A DNA stretch of 64,000 bases, taken from contig NZ_FOAP01000011.1 of NCBI RefSeq assembly GCF_900109545.1, positions 186,001 through 250,000 of the forward strand, written 5' to 3'. This stretch comes from Stigmatella aurantiaca. GTDB lineage: Bacteria; Myxococcota; Myxococcia; Myxococcales; Myxococcaceae. The notes beneath the pieces were generated by a model. That model was not told the DNA's origin and did no database searches. It worked only from the letters and a program-made list of their open reading frames with translations. Within the stretch, counting starts at the first letter, position 1, and the number at the start of each line of letters is the position of its first letter. This document shows, piece after piece, positions 54,993 through 64,000 of the stretch. Position numbers and translations under genes: made by a program.

Positions 54993-56027
54993 ATGGATGC
55001 AGCGCGCGAGGCAAGGGGCGGAGCGATCGAGAGGCTCGACGAACTGGAGGCCATCATCGGAAAGGCGCCGCCGGCGCTGGACCTCAAGGTCATCCATCAC
55101 CTCGATGCGGGTGCGCTCCGCTGGATCGCCGCCTCGCCGCTGCTGTTCGCCTGCTTCGGGAGTGGGACCACCCTCGGGGTGACGCTCGGAGGCGGCCCGC
55201 CGGGCTTCGCCGGCGGCGATGCGCGGACGTTGCGGCTGCCGGTGGCGATGCTCGATGATCCGTCGCTCGCGCAAACCGGCCAGGGCTTCGGCGCATTGTT
55301 CCTCTTGCCCGGCACTGGCGAGACGTTGCGCGTGAACGGCACCGTCTCCGCCCAGCACCCAGGCGAGATTCGCATCACCGTCCATGAATGCTACGGCCAC
55401 TGCGCCAAGGCGTTGATTCGCTCCGGGTTCTGGGAGGCCTTGCCCGATGGGACGGTGCCGTCGAATCCCTCCGCCTTCATCGACGCCACCCGCTTCATGG
55501 CGCTGGCGACGAGCGACGCACAGGGCCGCGCGGATTTAAGCCCCAAGGGCGATCCGGCCGGGGCCCTGGTTCGTTTGGACCCCCACAGGGTCTGGTTCGC
55601 CGATCGCCCAGGGAACCGCCGCATCGACAGCTTCCGCAACATCCTCACGCAACCGCGCGTCGCGGCCGCGCTGCTGATCCCTGGCTCGGCGCACGTCGCA
55701 TACGTGTCGGGCACCGCGCGCATCACCACCGACGAGGCGATGCGGTCGCGGTTCGCCGTCCAGGACAAGATCCCGGCGCTGGTCACCGCCATCGACGATG
55801 CCGCCATCCAGCTCCGTGAGAGCCCGGCGCTGACCCGTGCTGGCATGTGGCCAGTCAAGCCCCCCACCCATGGCATCCAGGCGGCCCAGCTGTTCATCGA
55901 GCACGTCAAGCTCAACAAGGAGAACGGCCTGGGCGCCAGATTGGCGAGTGCGGCGCTGTCCATTCCGGGCGTCTCCGGCTTGCTCAAGAAGGGCTTGGAG
56001 AAGGACTACAAGGACAACCTCTATTAG
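54993..56027 (+). CDS. Pyridoxamine-phosphate-oxidase-like flavoprotein
   Basis: A 344-residue protein with a split-barrel FMN-binding pattern: SAFIDATRFMALATSDAQGR near 165-184, ADLSPKGDPAG, VWFADRPGNRRIDSFRNIL and VAAALLIPGS. This layout is seen in the MSMEG_1061-type pyridoxamine oxidase-like proteins. An N-terminal 150-residue region precedes it. The ATG at 54993 has AGGAG inside a small inverted repeat (CCGTCT / AGACGG, 54971-54990) that could hide the ribosome site. The role is unknown, probably redox or detoxification under the divergent AraC regulator. Confidence 0.8.
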   Translation: MDAAREARGGAIERLDELEAIIGKAPPALDLKVIHHLDAGALRWIAASPLLFACFGSGTTLGVTLGGGPPGFAGGDARTLRLPVAMLDDPSLAQTGQGFGALFLLPGTGETLRVNGTVSAQHPGEIRITVHECYGHCAKALIRSGFWEALPDGTVPSNPSAFIDATRFMALATSDAQGRADLSPKGDPAGALVRLDPHRVWFADRPGNRRIDSFRNILTQPRVAAALLIPGSAHVAYVSGTARITTDEAMRSRFAVQDKIPALVTAIDDAAIQLRESPALTRAGMWPVKPPTHGIQAAQLFIEHVKLNKENGLGARLASAALSIPGVSGLLKKGLEKDYKDNLY

Positions 56028-56139
56028 TACTCGCTTGCTCCTCCAATCAGCGCGCCTATCCGTTTTTCATCGATTTGAATCTTTTGCCTGATATTCAGGG
56101 CCCGCTCCCGAATTGAACAGAATGAAGGAGGGGCACGAG

Positions 56140-59100
56140 ATGAGGAAACCAAGACCAGAACAACGGCTCACCACGCTGCTTGCGCTCTTCGCAGCGGTTG
56201 GATGCGGAGGGGCTCGGGAGGACGCGGAGTCCCTTGCGCCTCAGGGAGGTGACCCAGCCACCGCCGCGCAAGCCCGCTCAAGCCTCACCCTCCCCGGCGG
56301 CGCGGGCCCCTACACCTTCGGTACGAACGCCGGCTCCAGCATGTGTCTGGACGTGGACAAGGGCAGCCCCGACCCCAGAACCAACATCCAGGTCTGGAAC
56401 TGTACCGGCGGCGAGCCTCAGAAGTTCTGGGTGGAGAACCAGGGCGACGGCCTCGTGCGCCTCGTCAACACGGGGACCCACAAGTGCGTGGACATCGACA
56501 ATGCCGGGACCGCCGACCGGACCAACATCCAGCTCTTCCCCTGTAATGGCACCACCGCCCAGAAGTTCCGGCTCGAAGACGGGGGCAACGGCAAGATCCG
56601 GTTCGTCAGCCCGCTGAGCAGCAAGTGCCTGGACGTCGCGGGGGGCGTCGCCCCCAGGGACACCGTCACCGACGTCCAGCTCTTCACCTGCAACAATACC
56701 AATGCGCAGCTCTGGACGCCGAACTCGCTCGCGCTCGGCGCGAGGAACGTGACCGGCGTCACGTCCAGCGCGGACTCCGTCACCCTCTCCATGAGCAACG
56801 GAGACCAGCTCAAGGTCCGGATGGTGAAGCCGGAGATCGCCTGGATCGACTTCCTGCCGGGCGGCGCGTCCAGCCCCAAGACGCTGGTCGTGGATCCGGC
56901 CAAGACCTGGGCCACCGGGACCGGCGTCTCCGTGAACACGAGCTCCGATCCCATCACCCTCACCACGAGCAAGCTGGTGGTGAAGATTTCGCGGACCCCG
57001 AGCCGGATCTCCATCTCCGACACCGCTGGAAACGTGCTGATCAGTGAGCAGGCCGCCGAGGGCTTCTACGGCAACGGCGTGAACTTCAACCACGCCTCCG
57101 GCGAGCCCTTTTACGGCATTGGCGGCTACCACGTCCTGGCCAACTCGGAGGCGGGCCTGCGGCGCGACTCCGGCGGCCATGTGACGGCCAGCGAGCAGGG
57201 GCACGCGGGCGCTCCGTTCGCCTTCACCCTGAAGTACGGCCTCCTGTTCGACTCGGCGTGGGGCGACTTCCTCATCGACTCGAGCCGCCTCGAGTTCAGC
57301 AACACGTCCAAGAAGAACGTCGACCTCTACTTCATCGCCGGCGAGCCCAAGGCCTTCATGCAGGCCGTGGCCGAGATCAGCGGCAGGCCGCCCATGTTCC
57401 CCAAGTGGGCCATGGGCTTCATCAACACCGAGTGGGGGGCGGACAAGGCCGAAGTCACCCACATCATCAACACCTATCGAAGCAAGGCCATCCCCATCGA
57501 CTCGTTCATCTTCGACTTCGACTGGAAGGCCTGGGGCGAGGACAACTACGGAGAGTGGCGCTGGAACAGCGTCAACGGGCCCGGCAACTACAGTCAGGTC
57601 GCCAAGTTCCCGGACGGCGCCTCCGGTGGCTTCGCGGCCACCATGGCAGCGCAGGGCATCAAGCTGGGCGGCATCACCAAGCCCCGCATCCTCCTGAAGA
57701 ACTCCAGCGGTGGGACGACAGCCGCAGCGCAGTGGGCCTTCGACCACGGGTGCTTCTTCAAGCAACAGGGCGATGACTACGTCGACTACTTCTCGGGCCG
57801 CCAGTGCAAGGACGTGAACTTCGCCATCACGGACTGCCGCACATGGTTCTGGAGCCACTTCAAGGACTCGTACGACGCAGGCATCGTGGCGTGGTGGAAC
57901 GACGAGGCCGACAACCTGGGCCCCTGGGATGACAACTTCCAGTTCCTCAACATGCAGCGGGGCGCCTACGAGTGGCAGCGCGCCTACAGTGGCAAGCGCG
58001 TCTGGTCCATCAACCGCAACCAATTCCTGGGCTCCCAGCGCTACGGCTACGCGCTCTGGTCCGGAGATACCTGGAACTTCGACAGCGCGGGGAAGTACAT
58101 CGGCTGGAAGACCATGGCCGAGCAGCGCGAGCGGCTGCTCGCCTCGGTCAACGCCGGCGCCGTGAAGTGGGGCATGGACACCGGCGCCCACAACGGGACG
58201 CCCACGAACGAGAACTACGCGCGCTACATGCAGTTCTCCGCCATGGTGCCGGTACACCGGGTGCACGGCTACCTCAACCAGCAGCGCCAGCCGTGGGTGT
58301 ACGGCCCGGTCGCCGAGGCCGCCGCCAAGAACGCCCTGTACCTGCGCTACCGGCTCCTGCCCTACATCTACACGTACGAGCGGACCGCCTACGAGACCGG
58401 CCTCGGCCTCGTGTGGCCGCTCTTCTACGAGTTCTTGGGCGACACCAACATCCGCAACACCTTCGACTCGTGGATGTTCGGCGACTACCTGCTGGCCTCC
58501 CCGGTCGTCGAGGAGGGCCAGAGCACGAAGACCCTCTATCTCCCAGCCGGCACCTGGTACGACTTCACCCGCGGCACGGCCTACGTGGGACCGCAGTGGA
58601 TCCGCTACTCCCTGAACACCAGCACGTGGGAGGACCTGCCCCTGTTCATCCGCAAGGGCGCCATCATCCCCATGCAGGAGAGCCAGAACTGGATCGGTGA
58701 GCGGGCCATCCGGAAGGTCTACCTGGAGGTCTTCCCCGACACGGCTCCGAGCCGGTTCACCTACTACGACGACGACGGGGACACGTTCCAGTACGAGGGG
58801 AGCGCCTACTTCAAGCAGGCCATGACCGCCCAGGACAACGGGGCGAGCGGCATCCGCTTCGACATCGGCGCCAAGACCGGGAACTACACGCCCCCGTCGC
58901 TCCAGTACTACATCGCCAAGATCCACGGGAAGGCGGCCGCCTCGGTTACCGTGAACGGCCAGGCGTCCACCCGCTACACCGGCAAGGCCGCGCTCGAGGG
59001 CGCCTTGGGTGAGGGCTGGGCGACCGGCACCGACGTCTACGGCGACGTCACCTACGTCAAGGTGTCCGCCGGCTCCGCCCGGAGCATCATCGCCACCGGC

Positions 59101-59931
59101 ACCGCGGCCCCGGACCGGACCGTCTATGAGGCCGAGGAGGCCCTCCTCCAGGGGGGCGGCTCGATCAACAAGAACCACGCCAACTTCTCCGGCTCCGGGT
59201 TCGTGGACGGGTACCTGAACCCGGGCGCCGCCACCCGGTTCCATGTCCGCGTGCCAACGGCCGGGAGCTACGCCGTCTCGCTGCGGTACGCCAATGCGAC
59301 GGGGAGCGCGAAGACGCTGAGCGTCTACGTCAACGGCAGCAAGGCCGTGCAGACCTCGCTCGCCACCCTGGCGAACTGGGACACCTGGGCGGAGCGAGCG
59401 GAGACGCTCACCCTCGCCGCCGGCGACAACCTCATCAGCTACCAGTACGACGCGAGCGACTCGGGGAACGTGAACCTCGACTCCCTCTCGCTGACGGTCG
59501 CGAGCTCGAGTCCGGCGCCGGTCTCGCCCACCTACTACCGCATCAAGAACCGCTGGACCGGCGACTCCCTGCACATCGAGAACCTGGACCGGGACGGCAA
59601 GGTCCAGTACGGCGCCGCGCCCGCCGGCAACTGGAGCAGCCACTGGTACCTGATCGCGGACGGCGGATACACGCGGATCGTCAACCGCTGGAGCGGTGAT
59701 GTGTTGCACCTCGAGGGGCTCAAGGGCTGGGTGCAGTACGGACGCGTCCCCGATTTCTACGCCAGCGGCCAATGGACCCTGGAAGACGTCCAGGGCTACA
59801 AGCGGTTCCGGAACCGCTGGCAGCCCAACGCCTATGTCCACATCGAGGACAAGCTCGGCTACGCGCAGTACAAGGACAACGTCCCCACCGTCAACGCCAG
59901 CAGCCAGTGGTCGCTCGAGCAGGTCCCGTGA
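56140..59931 (+). CDS. GH31 glycosidase lipoprotein with RICIN and CBM35-like modules
   Basis: A 1263-residue modular enzyme. A lipoprotein signal ends FAAVGC. Residues 45-195 are a RICIN/CBM13 trefoil with QxW-like units (QKFWVEN, QKFRLED, AQLWTP). From about 200 to 860 is a GH31 catalytic domain, with nucleophile in IVAWWNDEADN near 583 and acid/base in LWSGDTWNFDS near 640. About 985-1125 is a CBM35-type module (VYEAEEALLQGGGSIN). The final 130 residues have three copies of a motif (RIKNRW, RIVNRW, RFRNRW). GH31 members include alpha-glucosidases and 6-alpha-glucosyltransferases; the CBM35 partner leans to the latter. The ATG at 56140 has AAGGAGG upstream. Confidence 0.9.
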   Translation: MRKPRPEQRLTTLLALFAAVGCGGAREDAESLAPQGGDPATAAQARSSLTLPGGAGPYTFGTNAGSSMCLDVDKGSPDPRTNIQVWNCTGGEPQKFWVENQGDGLVRLVNTGTHKCVDIDNAGTADRTNIQLFPCNGTTAQKFRLEDGGNGKIRFVSPLSSKCLDVAGGVAPRDTVTDVQLFTCNNTNAQLWTPNSLALGARNVTGVTSSADSVTLSMSNGDQLKVRMVKPEIAWIDFLPGGASSPKTLVVDPAKTWATGTGVSVNTSSDPITLTTSKLVVKISRTPSRISISDTAGNVLISEQAAEGFYGNGVNFNHASGEPFYGIGGYHVLANSEAGLRRDSGGHVTASEQGHAGAPFAFTLKYGLLFDSAWGDFLIDSSRLEFSNTSKKNVDLYFIAGEPKAFMQAVAEISGRPPMFPKWAMGFINTEWGADKAEVTHIINTYRSKAIPIDSFIFDFDWKAWGEDNYGEWRWNSVNGPGNYSQVAKFPDGASGGFAATMAAQGIKLGGITKPRILLKNSSGGTTAAAQWAFDHGCFFKQQGDDYVDYFSGRQCKDVNFAITDCRTWFWSHFKDSYDAGIVAWWNDEADNLGPWDDNFQFLNMQRGAYEWQRAYSGKRVWSINRNQFLGSQRYGYALWSGDTWNFDSAGKYIGWKTMAEQRERLLASVNAGAVKWGMDTGAHNGTPTNENYARYMQFSAMVPVHRVHGYLNQQRQPWVYGPVAEAAAKNALYLRYRLLPYIYTYERTAYETGLGLVWPLFYEFLGDTNIRNTFDSWMFGDYLLASPVVEEGQSTKTLYLPAGTWYDFTRGTAYVGPQWIRYSLNTSTWEDLPLFIRKGAIIPMQESQNWIGERAIRKVYLEVFPDTAPSRFTYYDDDGDTFQYEGSAYFKQAMTAQDNGASGIRFDIGAKTGNYTPPSLQYYIAKIHGKAAASVTVNGQASTRYTGKAALEGALGEGWATGTDVYGDVTYVKVSAGSARSIIATGTAAPDRTVYEAEEALLQGGGSINKNHANFSGSGFVDGYLNPGAATRFHVRVPTAGSYAVSLRYANATGSAKTLSVYVNGSKAVQTSLATLANWDTWAERAETLTLAAGDNLISYQYDASDSGNVNLDSLSLTVASSSPAPVSPTYYRIKNRWTGDSLHIENLDRDGKVQYGAAPAGNWSSHWYLIADGGYTRIVNRWSGDVLHLEGLKGWVQYGRVPDFYASGQWTLEDVQGYKRFRNRWQPNAYVHIEDKLGYAQYKDNVPTVNASSQWSLEQVP

Positions 59932-59960
59932 GCGCTGCCCGGTGAGCTGAGAGGCTCATG

Positions 59961-59997
59961 GCCGGAGCACGGTCCACTGGAAAGGCCGTGCTCCGGC
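59961..59997 (+). terminator. Hairpin after the GH31 gene
   Basis: GCCGGAGCACGG (59961-59972) and CCGTGCTCCGGC (59986-59997) form a perfect 12-bp stem with a 13-nt loop, 30 bases after the stop. No T run, but a strong terminator-like fold. Confidence 0.6.
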
Positions 59998-60103
59998 TGA
60001 TTCACCTGCGGGCTGTCACAGGTGTCAGGAGCCCTCCCGCAGGAGCGTCTCTGGCGGCGATACCGAATCCAAATCTCCGTCTTCGAGAAGAAACACGACG
60101 CTC

Positions 60104-61054
60104 ATGAACATCGAACGCACGTTCATTCCAACCCGCTCTCCCCCTGGCTCACTCTGTTGGTTCGAGGACGCGCTCATCGACTGGAGCTCCGGTGGCATCG
60201 TCTACTCGCTCGATGGGCGCGTCACCGATCCTTCGGTCCGCTATGCCTACCGCTTTGATCGCGCGGTCATGTCTTCCGACGGGCGCTACACCGTCCTCTA
60301 CGAAGTGCTCGGGACGAAAGGGCTGGTGCTGAAGGAGGGAAAGGTGTTGCGTGAGATCAACCGCAGCTTCTACCACGCCACCGCCTACGAGTACCCCGTC
60401 GCGCTGCATACGCTCCCGAGTGGCCGCACGATCCTGGCACACTGTCCCGACGAGTATTGCCGCATTGAGCTCGAGGACGCCGAGACCGGTCAGCGGCTCA
60501 CCCAGCGCACGAGCCAGTCCCCCGATTTCTTCCATTCCCGCCTCCAGTTCCGAGGGGACGGCCGCTTCCTGCTCAGTGCGGGGTGGATCTGGCACCCGGT
60601 GGACAGCGTCCTCGTCTTCGACGTGACTCGCGCGCTGGAGCAGCCCGAGTCCCTGGATGACGGGGAGCCGTTGGAGACCGGCGAATGGTGCTCCGAACTT
60701 CACTCCGCGGCTTTTGGAGACCAGGACACGCTGGTCCTCTCCAGCTCCGAGTTGCGCCTGGGGCTGTATTCGCTCACGGAGCGCCGCCTCCTGTCCGAGG
60801 CCCCAGTCGAGCAGGTGGTGGGCACGATGATGGTGATGGGAGCGCACGTGGTCAGCTTCTTCGAGCACCCCACCCTCATCGAGCTGAAGACCGGGCGGGC
60901 CGTGGAGCGCTGGCCGGACCTCGCAACAGGCACCCAGTGTGGCAGCATCCTCCACCACCTCCCGGCGCTGCCCCCGCTCGCGCTGGATCCGGTGGGCCGC
61001 CGCTTCGCCGTGGGAACGGAGAAGGGCATCGAAGTCGTTCGTTTCGTCCCTTGA
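60104..61054 (+). CDS. Hypothetical beta-propeller-like protein
   Basis: A 316-residue soluble protein without a signal peptide. Repeating beta-rich units (GGIVYSLDGRV, RAVMSSDGRYTVLYEV, LQFRGDGRFLLSAGWIW, RLGLYSLTERRLLSE, RRFAVGTEKGIEVV) resemble WD40/propeller blades by spacing, but no firm family match is possible by eye. There is no clear catalytic motif. It follows the GH31 gene on the same strand, after its hairpin. The next feature downstream is a convergent, truncated peptidase. Confidence 0.65.
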   Translation: MNIERTFIPTRSPPGSLCWFEDALIDWSSGGIVYSLDGRVTDPSVRYAYRFDRAVMSSDGRYTVLYEVLGTKGLVLKEGKVLREINRSFYHATAYEYPVALHTLPSGRTILAHCPDEYCRIELEDAETGQRLTQRTSQSPDFFHSRLQFRGDGRFLLSAGWIWHPVDSVLVFDVTRALEQPESLDDGEPLETGEWCSELHSAAFGDQDTLVLSSSELRLGLYSLTERRLLSEAPVEQVVGTMMVMGAHVVSFFEHPTLIELKTGRAVERWPDLATGTQCGSILHHLPALPPLALDPVGRRFAVGTEKGIEVVRFVP

Positions 61055-61055
61055 G

Positions 61056-61530
61056 TTACTTCAGGGGCAGGGACACGTAGGACGGGCTGCTCGACGGCGA
61101 GGAGAACTTCACCGAGGAGAAGCGCGGCGCCTTGTCCGCGTAGAGCGGATCGACGGTGTCGATGACGAGCGAGAGGCGGTGACCGCTGGGAATGTCATAG
61201 GCCGTCGCCGGGAAGTCCGCGTCCACCGCATAGGGCTGGCCGGCCACGGCGTCCCGGAGCGTGACCGCGACGTGCGTGACGATGCTCCCCATCCCGGTCC
61301 AGTCCGTGTCGTAGAGGTAGGCGATGACCGTCGTCTGCCCGGAGCTGCCCGGCGTGACGGTCAGGCGCAGGTGAGGGGCCCCGCGCACGCGCCGCGGGCT
61401 CGTCAGCCACTCCGACTGCCAGACAGCCGCATTCCACCGGTCCACCGCCGGAATCCACGCGGTGATCGGCTCGCCCGTGATGGCCTCCGCGCCGCTCGTC
61501 AGCAGCACCACGCCTCCGCTGGCCACGGCA
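61056..61530 (-). pseudogene. C-terminal remnant of an S15 X-Pro dipeptidyl-peptidase/CocE gene
   Basis: From the stop at 61056 the frame encodes a typical PepX C-terminal domain: LRLTVTPGSSGQTTVIAYLY, VTHVAVTLRD, PSGHRLSLVIDTVDPLYADK. Homology fades at about 61530, where an inverted transposase fragment begins. The catalytic half is missing, so the gene is dead. Insertion of the IS1380-type element is the likely cause. Confidence 0.8.
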
Positions 61531-61532
61531 CG

Positions 61533-61785
61533 CAGGAGGGACGCTTCTTCCACGGCTACTACGGCAACTACTGCTACCTGCCGCTCTACATCTTCGCGGG
61601 CGACTTCCTGCTGTGCGCGAAGCTGCGCACCTCCGGCATCGACGCAGCCGCGGGCGCGCTGGAGGAGGTACAACGGCTGGTGGCCCGCATCCGCGAGCGC
61701 TGGCCCGCCACCCGGCTGGTGCTGCGCGCCGACTCGGGCTTCGCTCGAGATGACCTCATGACCTGGTGCGAGCAGAACGTAACTG
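61533..61785 (+). mobile_element. IS1380-family transposase fragment
   Basis: An open stretch without start encodes GRFFHGYYGNYCYLPLYIF, AKLRTSGIDAAAGALEEVQR and RLVLRADSGFARDDLMTWCE, an internal block of IS1380-type DDE transposases. Both ends of the gene are missing. Junctions with the peptidase remnant (left) and IS66 remnant (right) are abrupt. Confidence 0.8.
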
Positions 61786-61848
61786 TTCGCCGTGCCCCGT
61801 CCCGACACCCGAGATAGCCGGGCCGGGGGCACGCGACTGGAGCGGTGG

Positions 61849-62225
61849 TCAGTTCGGACTCTGCGGGAGCGTCACGGTGCCCGGGTTCTCAATCGCAGCG
61901 AGCGCAGCACGCCGCAGGTAGTGGCCGGGGTCCTCACCGCGCAGGCGCGCCGTTTCGATGAGCGAGTAGAAGAGGGCCGCCACCTCGGTGCCCCGCTTTG
62001 ACTTGCTGCCGTAGTGGTTCTTCCTGCCTATCACCCTGTCACGCAACTGGCGTTCGACGTGGTTATTGTCCAGCGGCACCTGGGGCTGGGTGAGGAAGAG
62101 CGTCAGCCCCGCCCAGAGGTTGAGCATGTACTCGGTGGCCTGGCGAAAGGCACTGCCAAGCAGCGTGCGCTGCGCGTGCGCCCAGTCTAGGAGAGAGAGG
62201 CCCTGGCACTGCCCTGATAGCCGCC
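61849..62225 (-). mobile_element. IS66-family transposase C-terminal remnant
   Basis: The minus strand encodes the conserved IS66 TnpC end: PLDNNHVERQLRDRVIGRKN, YGSKSKRGTEVAALFYSLIE and ARLRGEDPGHYLRRAALAAI, with the natural stop at 61849. Homology runs back to about 62225 (LLDWAHAQRTLLGSAFRQAT). The rest of the element is absent. Confidence 0.85.
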
Positions 62226-62621
62226 GAGGCTGGCCCCTGCGCAGGGGCCCGAGCGCGTGGTGGGGATGAGATCTCCCCTGCCAGAGCCAAGACGCGCCAG
62301 CCTGCGGCCGACTCCCCCCCTGGGAGCACGGCGTAGGCAGAGCCCCCCCTCCTTCCTATCGGCGGTTGTACGGCACGAGGGGGCCCACCAACTGATACCG
62401 GAAGGCCATCTCCAGCGCGTGGCGTATCATGACCTCCCGTTCTGGGGGACGGGATGAAGAGCGCCGAAAAGCCCTCATCGAAAAAGTCTAGCTCATCCCG
62501 CCGGGAGAGGCGACGCGCCATGCCCTAGCACTGATGCTGTTTTCTCTGGGAGGCGCTACCCTCAGCGCTCCGCACGGCGCTGGGAATTTCTCACAGGCAC
62601 CGGGGAGACGTGGAGAATCAC
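62226..62621. other. Gene-free stretch between the IS66 remnant and the AAA+ gene
   Basis: About 396 bases hold no gene that I can support. A minus-strand stretch ending at a stop near 62358 reads EMAFRYQLVGPLVPYNRR, which may be further mobile-element debris but is not recognised. The last 60 bases precede the AAA+ start. Confidence 0.5.
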
Positions 62622-64000
62622 ATGGCGGCTGAAAGGACCTTCGAGAGGCCCCGATGGTTGAAAGATCTGCTGCGTTTTCTGCCGCTCAAGAGCCAATTCG
62701 TGCTCTCCGGCAATGTGAGAGACCTGCAACTCTTCGAAGCAGGCCCTGGCGTGCTCACCCCACGTCCCATGCTTCAAGTGCTTGCAGCGGAGCTAAGATT
62801 CGCTGGCTTCGCGCACGTCATCTCCTATGACCCCGCTGCAGGATTCAAGGTCATCTCGCTCCCGAACGAGGACCCCTCGCAGGGCACGGAGGTGATGAAG
62901 CAGCTCGGCTTGCAGGCGGTGAATGGGGCGGCTCCGGCGGGCCTCGAGCTCTTCACCGAGACCCTTCAGCGGATCGTCGGCCGCCCCGGTGAGCCCGTTG
63001 CACTTGTGGCTGATTTCGCCTCCCGCATGATTGTTCGTGCCGAGGCCATCTCCGGCCCGGAACACCAGGCATTCACGCGGGCGCTGGTGCTCTCTCATCA
63101 GGCACGGTCACGACCGCACGGTACGCCGCCACGTCCCTTCTTCAACACGGTACTGTGGATTGTCGACAAGGAAGGGGATCTGCCCGACTGGCTGCTGATC
63201 GGCAATCCACGGATCCGGCACGTGCCCATCGCCAAGCCGGATCACCGAGCCCGGCGGCCTCTCGCCGCCTCCTTGCTGCGGAGCCTCGATGGCTATCTCA
63301 AGGCGGATCCTCTCGCGGCCACTAAAGCCTTGGATGACTTCGTCGATCAGACAGAGGGATTGCTGCTGGTGGACCTTACCTCCATCGTCCAGTTGGGCCG
63401 CACGGAGGGATTGGGCTTCGCCGAGATCGCGGATGCCGTCAGGCGCTACAAAGTGGGCGTCACCGAGGACCCCTGGAGAAGGATCGACCGCGCCAAAATC
63501 CGGGGAGCCACGGACTTCATCCGTAATCGTGTGAAGGGCCAGGAGCATGCGGTCGTCCACATGCTCGACATCATCAAGCGCGCCGTGACGGGCGTCGGCG
63601 CGCCCCGCCGAGGCGGTCGGCCGCGCGGCGTGACCTTCCTCGCGGGCCCCACAGGTGTCGGAAAGACCGAGCTGGCGAAGACCATCACCCACCTGCTCTT
63701 CGGAGATCAGGGCGCGTACATTCGCTTCGACATGTCCGAGTTCAGCGCAGAGCACTCCGACCAGCGCCTCATTGGCGCACCGCCGGGCTATGTCGGCTAC
63801 GACGTCGGAGGAGAGCTCACCAATGCCATCCGGGAGCGGCCTTTCAGTGTGGTCCTCTTCGATGAGATCGAGAAGGCGCATCCGCGCATCCTCGACAAGT
63901 TCCTCCAGATCCTGGACGATGGCGTTTTGACCTCGGGTCGCGGAGACCGCGTCTACTTCTCGGAGGCCTTCATCGTCTTCACGTCAAACCTTGGTATCTA
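62622..64000 (+). CDS. ClpB/ClpA-like AAA+ ATPase (3' end outside window)
   Basis: The first 459 residues of an ATPase cut by the window end. Residues 1-300 are an unusual N-terminal region with NTPase-like features (FLPLKSQFVLSGNVRDLQLF, EGLLLVDLTSIVQL), unlike the Clp N-domain and the canonical D1 ring. From about 325 there is a Clp D2-type domain: VKGQEHAVVHMLDIIKRA, Walker A in LAGPTGVGKTELAK near 341-350, RLIGAPPGYVGYDVGGELT, and Walker B in VVLFDEIEKAHPRI near 407-420. It probably forms a protein-unfolding ring. Stand-alone ATPases of this form occur in predicted conflict or defence clusters. Downstream genes are needed to decide. The ATG at 62622 follows GGAGA. Confidence 0.85.
   Translation, partial: MAAERTFERPRWLKDLLRFLPLKSQFVLSGNVRDLQLFEAGPGVLTPRPMLQVLAAELRFAGFAHVISYDPAAGFKVISLPNEDPSQGTEVMKQLGLQAVNGAAPAGLELFTETLQRIVGRPGEPVALVADFASRMIVRAEAISGPEHQAFTRALVLSHQARSRPHGTPPRPFFNTVLWIVDKEGDLPDWLLIGNPRIRHVPIAKPDHRARRPLAASLLRSLDGYLKADPLAATKALDDFVDQTEGLLLVDLTSIVQLGRTEGLGFAEIADAVRRYKVGVTEDPWRRIDRAKIRGATDFIRNRVKGQEHAVVHMLDIIKRAVTGVGAPRRGGRPRGVTFLAGPTGVGKTELAKTITHLLFGDQGAYIRFDMSEFSAEHSDQRLIGAPPGYVGYDVGGELTNAIRERPFSVVLFDEIEKAHPRILDKFLQILDDGVLTSGRGDRVYFSEAFIVFTSNLGI

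Noticed and set aside
56278-59841. Nearly 1200-codon open frame antisense to the GH31 gene
   Set aside because: High GC at third positions keeps the antisense frame open. Its translation is low-complexity Val/Gly/Arg/Glu with no motifs, while the sense strand has full catalytic blocks.
61531-61832. N-terminal extension of the S15 peptidase remnant
   Set aside because: The frame continues only because it is antisense to the transposase fragment. Homology ends at the junction.
1-64000. CRISPR arrays, tRNA and rRNA genes
   Set aside because: I saw no regularly spaced repeats other than the 30-bp coding array, and no tRNA- or rRNA-like segments while reading.

Overview
The window is a high-GC, gene-dense bacterial chromosome segment with about fifty genes. 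It has lipobox lipoproteins, a membrane-anchored Ser/Thr kinase with a Cys-containing tail, GTG/TTG/CTG starts, many 4-nt overlaps and long spurious antisense frames caused by GC bias. This suits a myxobacterium (Myxococcota, probably suborder Cystobacterineae). The genus cannot be settled from the sequence alone.

Layout. 1-8.9 kb: a HEAT-repeat/cyclophilin lipoprotein (cut by the window edge); a zinc-ribbon membrane protein, MoxR ATPase and DUF58 operon; a large SNF2/RapA-type helicase; and an Smr-domain gene behind a small exported coiled-coil protein. 8.9-22 kb: DUF72, a secreted adenosine-deaminase-like lipoprotein, an NTF2-like lipoprotein, asnB, a Ser/Thr kinase, a lipid kinase, aspS-phzF, a metallopeptidase-like lipoprotein with a barrel-like partner, and a YHS protein. 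22-36 kb: recJ, a small outer-membrane barrel, a phospholipase D/cardiolipin synthase, a secreted tandem-repeat protein, a Pat-type acyl-CoA synthetase/acetyltransferase, gpsA-HIT, an unusual HIT plus deoxyribosyltransferase-like fusion, a TauE exporter, a cysteine desulfurase with a long insertion, and a methyltransferase. 36-42.5 kb: DUF3616, an M28 membrane peptidase, an M49-like peptidase, and an ArsR/SRPBCC pair with a clear operator.

42.5-50.8 kb holds the most notable system. Seven minus-strand genes, mostly overlapping or nearly touching, encode in transcription order an ADTH-synthase-type aldolase (GriI-like), a 3-dehydroquinate synthase II (GriH-like), an aspartate kinase, a class A flavin monooxygenase, a cytoplasmic multicopper oxidase, a small amidohydrolase and a PaaK-like adenylate-forming ligase. 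The first two enzymes convert aspartate semialdehyde and dihydroxyacetone phosphate to 3-amino-4-hydroxybenzoate, and the kinase feeds aspartate semialdehyde supply. The remaining four look like tailoring steps on an o-aminophenol: hydroxylation, oxidation, activation, and heterocycle formation or hydrolysis. I infer a small-molecule cluster for an aminohydroxybenzoate product such as a benzoxazole, a phenoxazinone or an amide.

50.8-64 kb is accessory: an Svx-like secreted metalloprotease, a frameshifted lower-GC S66 peptidase gene, a divergent AraC/flavin-oxidase-like pair, a large modular GH31 lipoprotein, and a beta-propeller-like hypothetical. An insertion-sequence graveyard follows, with an S15 peptidase tail and IS1380 and IS66 remnants. 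The window ends inside a ClpB/ClpA-like AAA+ ATPase gene.
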